Translations under genes and position numbers: made by a program | The notes under the pieces: model-generated | Databases searched by the model: none | What the model was told of the DNA's origin: nothing | The model's input: only the letters and a program-made list of their open reading frames with translations | Shown here: one piece after another, positions 45,516-56,159 of the stretch | How positions within the stretch are numbered: the stretch's first letter is position 1 | How the letters are laid out: each line of letters opens with the position of its first letter | Source: Flavobacterium sp. ALD4 | Lineage (GTDB): Bacteria > Bacteroidota > Bacteroidia > Flavobacteriales > Flavobacteriaceae | Direction of reading: 5' to 3' | Length of the DNA: 64,000 nucleotides | Assembly (NCBI RefSeq): GCF_002836475.1 | Contig: NZ_PJBJ01000023.1 | Coordinates: forward strand, 310,001-374,000

Positions 45516-48500
45516 TTGAAAGAATATTTTAAAAAAGGTTTGAAAATTTTCCAATGGACAGTAGGAACAATCATCGTATTATTCCTGCTGCTGTTGCTGC
45601 TTATCCAAATCCCCTACGTGCAAAATTTCGCAAAGGATAAAGCGGTACTTTATATTCAGGATAAAATCAAAACTAAGGTTGTTATAGCTAAAATTGATAT
45701 TGGTATTCCCAAAACAATAATACTGGAAGGGGTATACTTTGAAGGTCTTAAAAAGGACACGTTGTTATCTGCCAATAAACTTGCCATTGATATCAGCATG
45801 TTTCAATTGTTCAATAATAAAATTGAAATTAACTCTGTCGATTTAGAGGGAGTTACGGCAACTATAAATAGGGATTCAGTCTCCGTATTTAATTTTGATT
45901 ATATCATAAAAGCATTCTCTTCTCCTGACAAGCAAGATCCAAACACAACCCCGATGACATTCTCACTAGAAAACATCAATCTGGATACGATACACTTGAG
46001 ATATAGCGATGCCTTTTCAAAAAATGGCCTTTCCATCAAACTGAATCACCTAGAAACCCGCATCAAAACTTTTGATTTAGAGAAGATGGATTTCGAAGTA
46101 CCCAAGATCAATATTAAAGGGTTAAACCTTAAATACAAACAAGGTATTACAGCAAATAACAATGAGGATAGCAGCACTTCTCAAACCAGATATAAACTTC
46201 AGTTAGGCGCAATTGATTTATCTGAAATTGCAGTAGATTATCAAGATGAAGCCAGTCAATTAAGCTCCACTTTTTATTTAAAAAAGGGACTTACTAAATT
46301 TAACAATACTGATTTTTATAACCATTTTTTCCTGATCGATGTCCTCAATATATCTGATGCAAATGGGAAAATAGCCTTTGGTAAATCAGAAAAAAACACG
46401 ACTAAAAAAGAATCAGCTGCAAGTACAAGTAGAGACTGGGATTTTAAAGTCAGAGAATCCAATATCAAACGCGTTGATTTTAATTATGATAATCACAATA
46501 CTGCTGCGATACCAAAAGGCTTTGATTACAACCATATAAAAATAAAGTCGCTAAGCATTGCTACCCAGGAAATCCATTACAATTCCGTAAGTACCTCCGG
46601 AAAAATAAATGCTTTTAAAGCAAAAGAACAAAGCGGACTCGAGATTCAATCATTCAAAGCTGATTTTTTCTATGGGAAAACAAATTCTTTTTTTAAAAAT
46701 TTATACCTAACAACTCCCCAAACCGTAATAAAAGACGAACTCCTGATAGGCTACCCGTCGATTGCTGCCCTTAGTGATCATTTAGAAGAATTAAGTGTTA
46801 ATACCACTTTAAAAGAAAGTAGCTTAGGATTTAAAGACCTTTTACTTTTTGCCCCTGATTTAGCCAATACGGTGCCTTTTAAGAACAACCAAAATGCCAT
46901 ACTTCAGGTAAACGGCAGGCTATTTGGCAAATTGGCTGAAATCCAGATACCAAGTGTTGCAATCAGCGGCATCGGCAATACAACATTTGTGGGCAGTGGA
47001 TCCATTATCGGGTTACCGGATACTGACAAAGCCTATTTTGATATTGACATAAAAGAACTTGTGTCCACGGCAAAGGATATCAATGACTTTCTGCCCAAAA
47101 AAACTATCCCGAATTCCATCAACTTGCCTGCATCGTTTAATGCCACAGGAACTTTCAAAGGAACAATAAATAACTTCGCCACTGATCTGATTTTGAAAAG
47201 TAGTTTTGGTCCTGCAAAAATGAAGGCCTCATTTGATCAACGACTAAAAAATAAAGAAAAATACGAGGTCAAAACAGAGCTCAACAATTTTGATCTGGGA
47301 AAACTAATACAAAACAATTCGTTTGGAAAAATAACTGGAAATGCCACTATCAAAGGATCCGGATTAGACCCAAAAATAGCTGATGCCAAAGTAAAAGGGA
47401 CCATCGGAAAAATCTCTTACAATAAATACAACTATAAAAATCTCGATCTTAGCGGAACCATTGGCAACGGCCTCTTTCAAGCCAATGCTAACAGTAATGA
47501 TACCAATTTAACCTTTGACTTGGTCAGCAGCGGTAGTTTTAAAGACAAATACCCTACCGGAAAAATAAAGTTAAATATTGATGTTGCCGACTTAGAGAAA
47601 CTGAATTTACATGCCGGTCCAATGAAGATTAGAGGGGTCTTAGATGCGGATATTCAATCTGTCGATCTCGATTATCTTAATGGAAAATTCAATATTACCC
47701 ATCTTACCATTGCCGATGAAAAAGAGCAATTTATTATGGATTCCATTACCATGATTGCTACTTCAGATGCAGACAAAAACACGCTGTTCTTTAAGTCTCC
47801 ATTTTTAAATGCCGAAATAGAAGGGAAATACCAGTTAACGACAATAGCTGACGCGATCACTAACTCATTCTCCACTTATTACAACCCTACCCCTTCCCTC
47901 AAACAAGCTGCCACCGGAGAGCAACAGCTGCGATTCAAAATTGCAATTTCAGACAGCCCAATTTTAGTAAAATTTATTCCTGAATTAAGGGGCCTTGAAC
48001 CTATTTCAATCTCGGGTAGCTACAATACGGTCAATGATTCCATAATCTTGAATGCGGCGATCCCTAAATTAGTCTATGGTGACAATACAATTACTAACGC
48101 AGTACTTAAAGTAGATACAAAGGACAATGCTTTAGTATACAATCTTGTGGTGGATGACATTCAAAACAGCCAATTCCAATTGCCTCATACTTCCATTACC
48201 GGAAAAGTGCAAGACAATACTGCCTACTATACCTTGCAGTTAAAAGATTTGAAGGATATAGAAAGATACTTGCTCTCTGGAACGCTAAAAGCAGCAGCGG
48301 GAAACAATGAGCTTCATCTCGACCCAACGAAACTACTACTTAATTATGAATCCTGGAAAGTGGATGCGGATAACCTAGTTCGTTTTGGAAGAAAAGGAAT
48401 CTATGCCAATAATTTCGAACTAAGTAAAGAGCAAAGCAGGATCAAAATACAGTCAAAGTCTGAACAAGCAAATGCTCCTTTGGCAATTGACTTCAACGAT

Positions 48501-50480
48501 TTTAAGATCGAGACCATCAGTAATATCGCCGTAAAAGACGACTTAGAAATAAGCGGAAACATGAATGGTAATGCAGTCGTTACAAACTTGAGTCAATCTC
48601 CTGTTTTTACAACTGATTTGATTGTGGACCAATTTGCTTTCAAGAAAGACACCGTTGGTACCGTTACTCTACATATTGACAATAAAGCAACTAACACCTT
48701 CAATACCAGAGTTTCCATAACGGGACAGGATAACTTGGTCGATTTAAACGGAACCTATAAAACAGGTGACGGGAATTTAGACATGAACTTAGATATTTCA
48801 AGATTAAACCTGAAAAGCATTCAGGGTTTCACATTGGATAACCTAAGAGAAAGTACTGGTTTTTTTACCGGGAATTTTAAAATTACAGGAAATACAGATC
48901 AGCCAAAAGTAGTTGGCGATTTGCTTTTTAATGACATTGGATTTAAGGTCACCCAACTTAACTCTACCTTTAAGTCGCTAAATGATAAAATTGCATTTAC
49001 CGGCAATACCATCATTTTAAATCAATTTGCCATAAAAGACGAAAGAGACAATGATTTAGTCATCAACGGAAAAATCGATAGTCAAAATTTCAGTAACATC
49101 GGCTATGATTTAACGCTGGATGCAGTAAATTTTAAAGCCATCAATTCAGATGAGAAAGACAATGAGTTGTATTACGGTGAAATGTATCTGGACAATCATC
49201 TGAGAATAGGCGGCACCTACAACAACCCTGTCGTGGACGGAAATATCAAAGTAAACAAAGACACTAAGTTCACGATTGTAATGCCACAGTCTGATCCGTC
49301 GATTGCAGATCGCGAGGGTATTGTTGAATTTATAGACCAGGACAACCCACCAATGATCCAGACGACGCTCCGAGCAGATGAAGCCCTGAGTAATCTTGAA
49401 ATCACAGGAATCAACGCATCTGTAAACATCGAAGTGGATAAAGACGCTGAATTGTCCATTGTCATCGACAAAGCCAATGGTGATTTTTTAAAATTAAAAG
49501 GGGAAGCCCAGTTAACAGGTGGTGTTGATTCCTCTGGAAAAACGAGTTTAACAGGACGATACGACTTAAAGGAAGGGTCTTATGAAATGAACTTCAATTT
49601 TATCAAACGCAAATTTGACATCAAAAGCGGCAGTTATATTCTGTGGACTGGGGAACCAACGGCGGCAGATATCAATATCTCGGCAGTCTATAAAAACGAG
49701 GCCGCACCCATCGATCTTGTGGGAGACCAGTTAGCCAATGTAACAGCTTCCGTGAGAAACACCTACAAACAAAAAATTCCTTTTGAAACCGCATTGAAAA
49801 TGAAAGGCGAACTGATGAAGCCAAGCATTTCCTTTGACATCATCCTGCCGGAAGGAAACAATAGCGTTTCTACCGAGATCATCAACGCTACACAAGCTAA
49901 ACTGACCCAATTGCGTCAGCAACCGGATGAGCTCAACAAACAAGTATTTGCTTTGCTGCTGCTGAACCGTTTTATAGGTGAAAATCCATTTGCCAGTGAA
50001 TCCGGAGGGACTACCGTTTCGTCTCTTGCTAGAGAAAGTGCCAGTAAAATCCTGTCGCAACAATTAAACAACTTGGCAGGCGATTTAATAAGCGGTGTCG
50101 AGCTGAATTTTGATTTAGTTTCCTCCCAAGATTACACCACCGGGCAACTGGAAAACAAAACCGATTTAAATGTTGGGATTTCTAAAAAATTGCTGAATGA
50201 TCGATTGAAGGTAACCATAGGAAGCAGCTTTGGCCTGGAAGGACCGCAACAGCAAAACCAGGAAGCCAGTACTATTGCCGGTGATGTTACAATAGAATAC
50301 CAGCTCTCTAAGGACGGAAGATATAAATTAAAGGCCTATCGTAAAAATAAATACCAAGTGGCGCTGCAAGGCCAGGTGGTTGAAACTGGGGTTGCTTTTG
50401 TGATTACTTTGGATTACAATGAATTTAAAGAGTTATTTGACAAAGCAAAAGCAGAAAAAAACAAAAACAAACTAAAATAA
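45516..50480 (+). CDS. tamB: Translocation/assembly module TamB-like protein
   Basis: 1654 residues. An N-terminal signal anchor (FQWTVGTIIVLFLLLLLLIQ) is followed by a long repetitive beta-taco region of AsmA/TamB type (NIDIGIP-like starts, many alternating hydrophobic strands) and the C-terminal DUF490/TamB domain (GSYILWTGEPTAADINISAV, FALLLLNRFIGENPF). The start is TTG: an in-frame TGA lies 18 nt upstream and the anchor begins at once. It is 23 nt upstream of tamL, so the pair forms an operon. Proposed role: bridging the periplasm for outer-membrane protein insertion or lipid transport. Confidence 0.93.
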   Translation: MKEYFKKGLKIFQWTVGTIIVLFLLLLLLIQIPYVQNFAKDKAVLYIQDKIKTKVVIAKIDIGIPKTIILEGVYFEGLKKDTLLSANKLAIDISMFQLFNNKIEINSVDLEGVTATINRDSVSVFNFDYIIKAFSSPDKQDPNTTPMTFSLENINLDTIHLRYSDAFSKNGLSIKLNHLETRIKTFDLEKMDFEVPKINIKGLNLKYKQGITANNNEDSSTSQTRYKLQLGAIDLSEIAVDYQDEASQLSSTFYLKKGLTKFNNTDFYNHFFLIDVLNISDANGKIAFGKSEKNTTKKESAASTSRDWDFKVRESNIKRVDFNYDNHNTAAIPKGFDYNHIKIKSLSIATQEIHYNSVSTSGKINAFKAKEQSGLEIQSFKADFFYGKTNSFFKNLYLTTPQTVIKDELLIGYPSIAALSDHLEELSVNTTLKESSLGFKDLLLFAPDLANTVPFKNNQNAILQVNGRLFGKLAEIQIPSVAISGIGNTTFVGSGSIIGLPDTDKAYFDIDIKELVSTAKDINDFLPKKTIPNSINLPASFNATGTFKGTINNFATDLILKSSFGPAKMKASFDQRLKNKEKYEVKTELNNFDLGKLIQNNSFGKITGNATIKGSGLDPKIADAKVKGTIGKISYNKYNYKNLDLSGTIGNGLFQANANSNDTNLTFDLVSSGSFKDKYPTGKIKLNIDVADLEKLNLHAGPMKIRGVLDADIQSVDLDYLNGKFNITHLTIADEKEQFIMDSITMIATSDADKNTLFFKSPFLNAEIEGKYQLTTIADAITNSFSTYYNPTPSLKQAATGEQQLRFKIAISDSPILVKFIPELRGLEPISISGSYNTVNDSIILNAAIPKLVYGDNTITNAVLKVDTKDNALVYNLVVDDIQNSQFQLPHTSITGKVQDNTAYYTLQLKDLKDIERYLLSGTLKAAAGNNELHLDPTKLLLNYESWKVDADNLVRFGRKGIYANNFELSKEQSRIKIQSKSEQANAPLAIDFNDFKIETISNIAVKDDLEISGNMNGNAVVTNLSQSPVFTTDLIVDQFAFKKDTVGTVTLHIDNKATNTFNTRVSITGQDNLVDLNGTYKTGDGNLDMNLDISRLNLKSIQGFTLDNLRESTGFFTGNFKITGNTDQPKVVGDLLFNDIGFKVTQLNSTFKSLNDKIAFTGNTIILNQFAIKDERDNDLVINGKIDSQNFSNIGYDLTLDAVNFKAINSDEKDNELYYGEMYLDNHLRIGGTYNNPVVDGNIKVNKDTKFTIVMPQSDPSIADREGIVEFIDQDNPPMIQTTLRADEALSNLEITGINASVNIEVDKDAELSIVIDKANGDFLKLKGEAQLTGGVDSSGKTSLTGRYDLKEGSYEMNFNFIKRKFDIKSGSYILWTGEPTAADINISAVYKNEAAPIDLVGDQLANVTASVRNTYKQKIPFETALKMKGELMKPSISFDIILPEGNNSVSTEIINATQAKLTQLRQQPDELNKQVFALLLLNRFIGENPFASESGGTTVSSLARESASKILSQQLNNLAGDLISGVELNFDLVSSQDYTTGQLENKTDLNVGISKKLLNDRLKVTIGSSFGLEGPQQQNQEASTIAGDVTIEYQLSKDGRYKLKAYRKNKYQVALQGQVVETGVAFVITLDYNEFKELFDKAKAEKNKNKLK

Positions 50481-50503
50481 AGAACATTCCAAACAGCAGT
50501 CTG

Positions 50504-52795
50504 ATGAATAAGAATTCCATACTATATCTTCTTTTTATACTATTGTTTGTGGCGAGCTGCAGTGGTACAAGAAACTTACCGGAAGGCGAGCTTTTGTATG
50601 CGGGTGCCAAGATAAAAGTGGAAGGCGACGAAACGCCAAAAAAGGAACGCAAGGCATTAAAAGCAGAGTTGGAAGCTATTGTCAGACCAAAACCCAATGG
50701 ATCCTTTTTGGGCTTTAGACCCAAATTATTTATTTATAAGCTGGCGGGTACCCCAAAAAAGCAAAAAGGATTTCGCTATTGGTTAAAAAATAAAGTTGGA
50801 GAAGCGCCTGTGTATTACAGTAAAGTAGATCTGGAATACAACAAACTGGTTTTACAGAATAATGTCGAAAACAATGGCTATTTCAATTCTAGATCCACGG
50901 CTGATTCCACACGTCGCGGCAAAAAAGTGTCCGCTGAGTACACCGTACTGCCCAAAAGACAATACCACATTAGAGAAATTAAATTTCCCCAGGATTCAAC
51001 TATCCTTTCCAGTGCCGTTCGCGAGACTGAAGATAGGACCTTGCTGAAAAAAGATCAGGGCTACAATCTTACCACCATTAAAGAAGAACGCTTGCGCATC
51101 GATGCACGACTTAAGGAAAAAGGATTCTACTATTTTGCACCCGATTATCTTAAAGTTCAGGTGGACAGTACAGTTGCGGATCATCAGGTTGATTTAATAG
51201 TCAAGGTAAAAAAGGAAACCCCAGAATTAGCGCAAACCCAGTACCGCATCAACGACATCATCGTATATCCCAATTATTCCATTAATGCGGACAGCCTTGT
51301 TGCCACAACAGATTCAGTTGTAAAACACAACAACATTACGATTATCGATCCTGAAAACATATTTAAACCCCGTATTTTTGATCATACTTTATATTTCAAA
51401 AAAGACGATTTCTACAACCGTACCAATCACAATTTGTCCTTAAACCGCTTGGTCAATTTAGGAATGTTTAAGTTTGTAAAAAATCAATTTAAAGTCGCTG
51501 ACACCATCGGAAATTATCTCGATGCTTATTATTACCTCACCCCTTTACCAAAAAAATCAATTCGTGTGGAAGTATTGGCCAAAACGAATTCGGCGAATTA
51601 TACGGGAACAGAACTCAATGTGAACTGGAGCAACAGAAACGTGTTCAAAGGAGCTGAATTGCTTACCATATCAGCATTTGGAGGACTGGAAGTACAGGTT
51701 TCGGGTTTAAATAACGGTTTCAATGTCTATCGTTTTGGTACAGAGGCTAACTTAGTTTGGCCCAGAATCATATCGCCATTCCATTTTGTGTCCTCCGGCG
51801 GTTTTGTCCCTAAGACTAAAGCGACTTTAGGATATGAATTCCAAAATAGAACCAAGCTGTATTCACTACAAACGTTCAAGGGTTCTTTTGGCTATCTATG
51901 GAAGGAAAATGAACGTAAAGAACATCAGTTCAACATCACCGAAATCACTTATGCCAGTCCGCAAAACGTGACGCCTTTGTACCAAGAGCAAATTGATGCT
52001 AATGCCTCCCTTGGAAAAGTAATTGAAAAGCAATTGATCTTTGGTCCTACGTATTCCTATACCTACACGAACACTATGGAGAAAAGAAGGAAGAACAGCT
52101 TCTATTATAAGGCAAGTGTTGATCTGGCAGGAAATATCGCCGGCTTGACCACCGGAGCTAATTTGAAAAAGGGAGATACCATAAAAGTATTCAGTGTGCC
52201 GTTCAGTCAATTTGTAAAAGTGGAAAATGAGTTCAGACATTATTTACAATTGGGTGGCGAAAGACAATTAGCCAGCAGAATTATTGCCGGAGCTGGATTT
52301 GCTTATGGAAACTCGAATGAGATGCCATTTATAAAACAGTTTTTTAACGGTGGAACTAATAGTATCAGGGCATTTCGCGCCAGATCTATAGGACCTGGAA
52401 GTTTTGATGGATCTACTACTACCAATACCTTTCTTGCTGATCAGTCCGGAGATTTAAAACTGGAATTCAGTACAGAATACCGAGCGAAGATTTATGATAT
52501 CGTAAAAGGGGCCTTGTTTGTCGATGCCGGAAACATCTGGTTGCTGAAAGACAACCCTGATAAACCCGGAGCGCAGTTTTCTAAAGATTTCTTTAAGGAA
52601 CTTGCTGTGGGCGTGGGTGCCGGATTGCGTTTTGACTTTTCTTTTTTGGTCCTGAGAACAGATCTTGCTTTCCCTATCCGCAAACCGTATTTGCCGGAAG
52701 GCGACCGTTGGGTGCTGGATCAAGTAAGCTTTGGAAACAGTTCATGGCGAAAAGAAAACTTGGTTTTTAACCTCGCCATCGGCTATCCGTTTTAA
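50504..52795 (+). CDS. tamL: TamL, lipidated BamA/TamA-family outer-membrane protein
   Basis: 763 residues. Lipoprotein signal peptide with lipobox (LLFVASCSG), the mark of TamL as opposed to TamA. The N-terminal landmark RNLPEGELLYAGAKIKVEG is typical. POTRA-like domains follow, then an Omp85 barrel (surface antigen domain) with the conserved strand region FNGGTNSIRAFRARSIGPG (VRGF-like) and a C-terminus NLVFNLAIGYPF ending in Phe. It is the partner of tamB directly upstream. Confidence 0.93.
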   Translation: MNKNSILYLLFILLFVASCSGTRNLPEGELLYAGAKIKVEGDETPKKERKALKAELEAIVRPKPNGSFLGFRPKLFIYKLAGTPKKQKGFRYWLKNKVGEAPVYYSKVDLEYNKLVLQNNVENNGYFNSRSTADSTRRGKKVSAEYTVLPKRQYHIREIKFPQDSTILSSAVRETEDRTLLKKDQGYNLTTIKEERLRIDARLKEKGFYYFAPDYLKVQVDSTVADHQVDLIVKVKKETPELAQTQYRINDIIVYPNYSINADSLVATTDSVVKHNNITIIDPENIFKPRIFDHTLYFKKDDFYNRTNHNLSLNRLVNLGMFKFVKNQFKVADTIGNYLDAYYYLTPLPKKSIRVEVLAKTNSANYTGTELNVNWSNRNVFKGAELLTISAFGGLEVQVSGLNNGFNVYRFGTEANLVWPRIISPFHFVSSGGFVPKTKATLGYEFQNRTKLYSLQTFKGSFGYLWKENERKEHQFNITEITYASPQNVTPLYQEQIDANASLGKVIEKQLIFGPTYSYTYTNTMEKRRKNSFYYKASVDLAGNIAGLTTGANLKKGDTIKVFSVPFSQFVKVENEFRHYLQLGGERQLASRIIAGAGFAYGNSNEMPFIKQFFNGGTNSIRAFRARSIGPGSFDGSTTTNTFLADQSGDLKLEFSTEYRAKIYDIVKGALFVDAGNIWLLKDNPDKPGAQFSKDFFKELAVGVGAGLRFDFSFLVLRTDLAFPIRKPYLPEGDRWVLDQVSFGNSSWRKENLVFNLAIGYPF

Positions 52796-53289
52796 TAGTG
52801 TCGTGCTATATTTGTAGCTTTATTCGTATACTAGTACCATTTTGTAAGGAAATAACTACCATCTTTCATTCGATATAGATCAAATGTATTGGACTATTTT
52901 CATAGTAGACCGCAAAACCAGTACAAGCTATCGTCAGTAGCCTCGATCAGTTTAGATTACTGTGTAACTTTGTTTAGTATAAATAGATAAAATCAATTTA
53001 TTATCTAAAAAACAGACTTTTTTAGCTCAACTACTTGTAGACTAATAAAATCCGTTTTATCGACATGCTAGCTTCTATATGCTACAAACAATGATTAATA
53101 ATTTTACTTTCTATCAGAGAAATAGTATGGCTGATGAAATTATAGTTTTTGCAACACGTAGACTTTCACTTTTAATTGCAGAATAATTATATTTTTACCC
53201 TGTGTATTATCATATAATTAACATTTGTTCAATTACAGACAAAATCTTTGCTAATTTCGATTATATTTGCGCTATAAACTACTCTATTT
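52796..53289. other. Intergenic region with sdaA -7 box
   Basis: About 494 bp, AT-rich, no ORF remnant. TATATTTG at 53262-53269 is a perfect -7 box 20 nt before the sdaA ATG; TTTG at 53247 is too close to be the -33 element. Confidence 0.5.
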
Positions 53290-54717
53290 ATGGAAGAATG
53301 TATCTCTGTCTTTGATATGCTAAAAATTGGTGTTGGCCCATCTAGTTCTCATACCCTTGGACCTTGGCGTGCAGGAGAACGCTTTCTTGAAGAGTTGAGA
53401 AAAAAAAATCTAATTCAGTCTGTTACCAGAGTGAAAACTGATTTATATGGCTCCTTATCCTTAACAGGAATAGGACATGCTACTGATTTAGCCGTTATGT
53501 TAGGCTTAAGCGGCCAAGATCCGGAATACATTCCTGTAGAAAATATTGATGGAATCATAAAGTCCATTAAAGAGAAAAACCAAATCAATCTAGGCAATGA
53601 GTTCTTGATTCCATTTTCCTTTTCACAGGACATTGTTTTCAATAAAGAGTTTCTTGCTTTTCATTCTAATGGAATGAAATTTACGGCTACTCTGGCTAAT
53701 GGAAAAGAATATGTAGCCACCTTCTACTCCATCGGCGGTGGATTTGTGGTCAAAGAAGAACGAGTGAATGCCAAGAAGAAAATAGAAATAAAACATGCTT
53801 TCCCATTCCCTACAGATAAAGCGGTCGACGTTTTAGCCTACTGTACTGCCCAAAACAAGAAAATCTCTGAAATCGTTTATGAAAACGAGAAATCCATGCG
53901 TACCCCAGAAGTGATTGACCACGAGTTGATGCGCATCTGGAACACCATGTTAGATTGCATGTACATAGGTTGCCATACAGAAGGAATTCTCCCGGGCGGC
54001 TTGAATGTGCATCGTAGGGCTTTTGATATGCATCAAAATTTAATAGGGTTATCTAATTACAGCGACCCGCAAACGTGGATGGAACAAATCAGATTGACCG
54101 AGGTTAAATTTCGCCAAATCCTAAAGTGGGTAAGCTGTTTTGCCTTATCGGTCAATGAAGTCAATGCCGCTTTGGGAAGAATTGTAACCGCACCCACTAA
54201 TGGTAGCGCGGGAGTAATTCCGTCCGTCTTGATGTATTATCTGGTGATTGAAAACCATAACGCAGGCGAAAAAGAAATTAAACAATTCCTTTTAGTCGCT
54301 GGCGAAATAGGCAGTATTTTTAAGAAAGGATCAACCATATCAGCCGCTATGGGCGGTTGCCAAGCTGAAATAGGCGTTTCCTCCTCCATGGCTGCCGCGG
54401 CATTGTGCGAGGTACTAGGCGGAACCCCTGAACAAGTTTTAATGGCTGCTGAAATTGCCATGGAACACCATCTAGGATTGACCTGTGACCCTATTGGCGG
54501 ATTAGTACAAATTCCTTGTATCGAACGCAATACGATGGGCGCCATAAAAGCCATACATGCTGCTGAACTGGCGCTCGAATCCGACCCTAAACATGCCAAA
54601 GTACCCTTAGATAAAGTAGTCGTAACGATGTGGGAAACCGCTAAAGATATGAATAACAAATACAAAGAAACTTCAGAGGGCGGACTCGCCGTAGCGGTGA
54701 ACATGTCTGATTGTTAA
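53290..54717 (+). CDS. sdaA: L-serine ammonia-lyase (iron-sulfur dependent)
   Basis: Converts L-serine to pyruvate and ammonia using a [4Fe-4S] cluster. The N-terminal beta domain starts [20 protein letters not shown]. The C-terminal alpha domain has [20 protein letters not shown] and the cluster cysteines in [29 protein letters not shown] and IPCIERN. 475 residues in a single chain is the standard gamma-proteobacterial/Bacteroidota form. Monocistronic, last core gene before the accessory region. Confidence 0.96.
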   Translation: MEECISVFDMLKIGVGPSSSHTLGPWRAGERFLEELRKKNLIQSVTRVKTDLYGSLSLTGIGHATDLAVMLGLSGQDPEYIPVENIDGIIKSIKEKNQINLGNEFLIPFSFSQDIVFNKEFLAFHSNGMKFTATLANGKEYVATFYSIGGGFVVKEERVNAKKKIEIKHAFPFPTDKAVDVLAYCTAQNKKISEIVYENEKSMRTPEVIDHELMRIWNTMLDCMYIGCHTEGILPGGLNVHRRAFDMHQNLIGLSNYSDPQTWMEQIRLTEVKFRQILKWVSCFALSVNEVNAALGRIVTAPTNGSAGVIPSVLMYYLVIENHNAGEKEIKQFLLVAGEIGSIFKKGSTISAAMGGCQAEIGVSSSMAAAALCEVLGGTPEQVLMAAEIAMEHHLGLTCDPIGGLVQIPCIERNTMGAIKAIHAAELALESDPKHAKVPLDKVVVTMWETAKDMNNKYKETSEGGLAVAVNMSDC

Positions 54718-54854
54718 TCGTTGACCGATATTCGTTATAGGATGTTCGTTAATCAATAATCGTAATCAGTCTTGCGCTGGACGGTTTTTGTTGTTTGATT
54801 TTTACTACTCACTACTTCCTTTGCACTACCCACTATAATTTGGGAGGGTGTCCT

Positions 54855-55329
54855 TCTCCAAGCGTCCTACCGTCAGGCTGTGAAAAAACCTCCTTTTCTG
54901 ATAATTTCATAAATAATACAAACTCATAAACGACAATATAGTCGTTCTACTTCAAGCTCTTTTTTAGGCAGCAAATTGTAGTTCCTTTTAATAATGTCTT
55001 TATAAAGCCTAAAATAGTTCGTTAGAAAGGCAAAACAAGCTTTTGCTTCAATTACAGCAGGAATTTTTGGAATGTTATTGTGTTTGCCATTTTTGTTTTC
55101 ATCGAATATGGCTGATTTAGTTGGCGCAGGATTTCCTTTTGTTAGCGGAGCAATTTTAATAGCTGGCGGACTTTTAACGTTGTCGAATTTATCACGTACA
55201 GAAAAAAGCCAGCTGGTAACAGCCGTTTTGAGCTAGTGTGTGATTTAGTGGAATTACCGTTTCGCATCATATTTTCTGCAAGCCGAAAAATGAAAGGTTA
55301 CGAACCACACACCATCTCCAAGCGTCCTA
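54855..55329. repeat. 15-bp exact direct repeats bracketing a gene fragment
   Basis: TCTCCAAGCGTCCTA occurs at 54855-54869 and again at 55315-55329, 460 bp apart. The second copy lies just before the first cassette-like gene. The sequence between carries a membrane-protein fragment. Confidence 0.75.
55018..55236 (+). pseudogene. Tail of an unidentified membrane protein
   Basis: An open frame without a start reads FVRKAKQAFASITAGIFGML, then LCLPFLFSSNMADLVGAG, FPFVSGAILIAGGLLTLSNL, ending SRTEKSQLVTAVLS*. Two hydrophobic helices and sound codon use suggest a real C-terminus, possibly of a transporter, but I cannot name the family. There is a stop in frame immediately upstream, so the 5' part is gone. 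Confidence 0.45.
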
Positions 55330-55372
55330 TCCCTGTGAGCAAATGTTTTACAGTAGAGAGACAAACGAGAAA

Positions 55373-55911
55373 ATGAAAATATTAGACAAACTACTCATTA
55401 CACTTGTAGTAATATTTATTGTATCAATAATTATAGCATTTATTTTTCCTGAAAATATTGAAATCCGAAACAGATTTTACCAAATCATTTTCGATAGTTA
55501 TATTATAATTATTTCGCTCTTGTTTTTATTGATTTTATTAGTTCTTAAAGGTTTTTTTAATCTCATACATAAAAAACGAACTGAAGGTTTTATATTGATT
55601 TTTATACCTCGAATAGTTATATTTTTTTGTGGTTTTTTTTCGCTTTATTTATGGGATATTTTGGAGTTTTCAAAAAAGACCTAATCATTTTTCAATATTA
55701 TGAAACTAGAATTGCGGGAAATCCTAATTCAAGAATTTTAAAAATCAATAACAATTTAAATTCTAGTCTCAGAAAATATGAAAAAATAAAACTGGAAAAA
55801 TATGATTCTATTGAATTTATTTATTTCTCGAATTTGAAAGCTAATTGCAATTCTATACCGAAAAATATAAATTACAATGGAATTGAATATAAATTGAATA
55901 TTTGTAAATAG
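55373..55911 (+). pseudogene. Small membrane protein split by a frameshift at a T8 run
   Basis: Frame one (from the ATG at 55373) gives MKILDKLLITLVVIFIV and two further helices, then LIFIPRIVIFFCGFF followed by SLYLWDILEFSKKT*. At the T8 run 55633-55640 the next frame continues naturally as FALFMGYFGVFKKDLIIFQY and YETRIAGNPNSRILKINNNL, ending ISKNINYNGIEYKLNICK-like at 55911. A single indel in the T run restores one protein of about 179 residues: three helices and a soluble tail. Family unknown. Element A follows directly, as in the other cassettes. Confidence 0.6.
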
Positions 55912-55920
55912 ATACAGTAG

Positions 55921-56057
55921 CTCACAACAACGGTTTTGCCGGATTTGGGCTTTCGGCTTAACTCGTTGTTGGCTTTGTACTTGAATTAGAAGTGATTAAC
56001 CGAAAGAAAAAACTTAACTTAGTCCCAAAACCGAGCAAAGCCGCGGGACGTTAGATG
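55921..56057 (+). repeat. attC-like palindromic element A
   Basis: Left arm GGTTTTGCCGGATTTGGG (55932-55949) pairs with CCCAAAACCGAGCAAAGCC (56024-56042) with two mismatches and one bulge. Inner arms CTTTCGG (55950-55956) and CCGAAAG (56000-56006) are exact. It begins ACAACAACGG and ends CGTTAGATG, where GTTAGAT fits the integron R' core GTTRRRY. A partial echo (AACAACGGG 56104-56112, AAAACCGAGCA 56120-56130) lies before the next gene. Confidence 0.7.
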
Positions 56058-56159
56058 TAATTTTGGACGACACTTTACAACTCAATCAATCAGGTAAAAA
56101 ACAAACAACGGGTAAGCTGAAAACCGAGCAGAGTAGGCAAACAAAAAAATAAAAACAAA

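Noticed and set aside
54237..54704. 155-codon minus-strand ORF opposite sdaA
   Set aside because: Lies entirely under the catalytic part of sdaA and has no motif.
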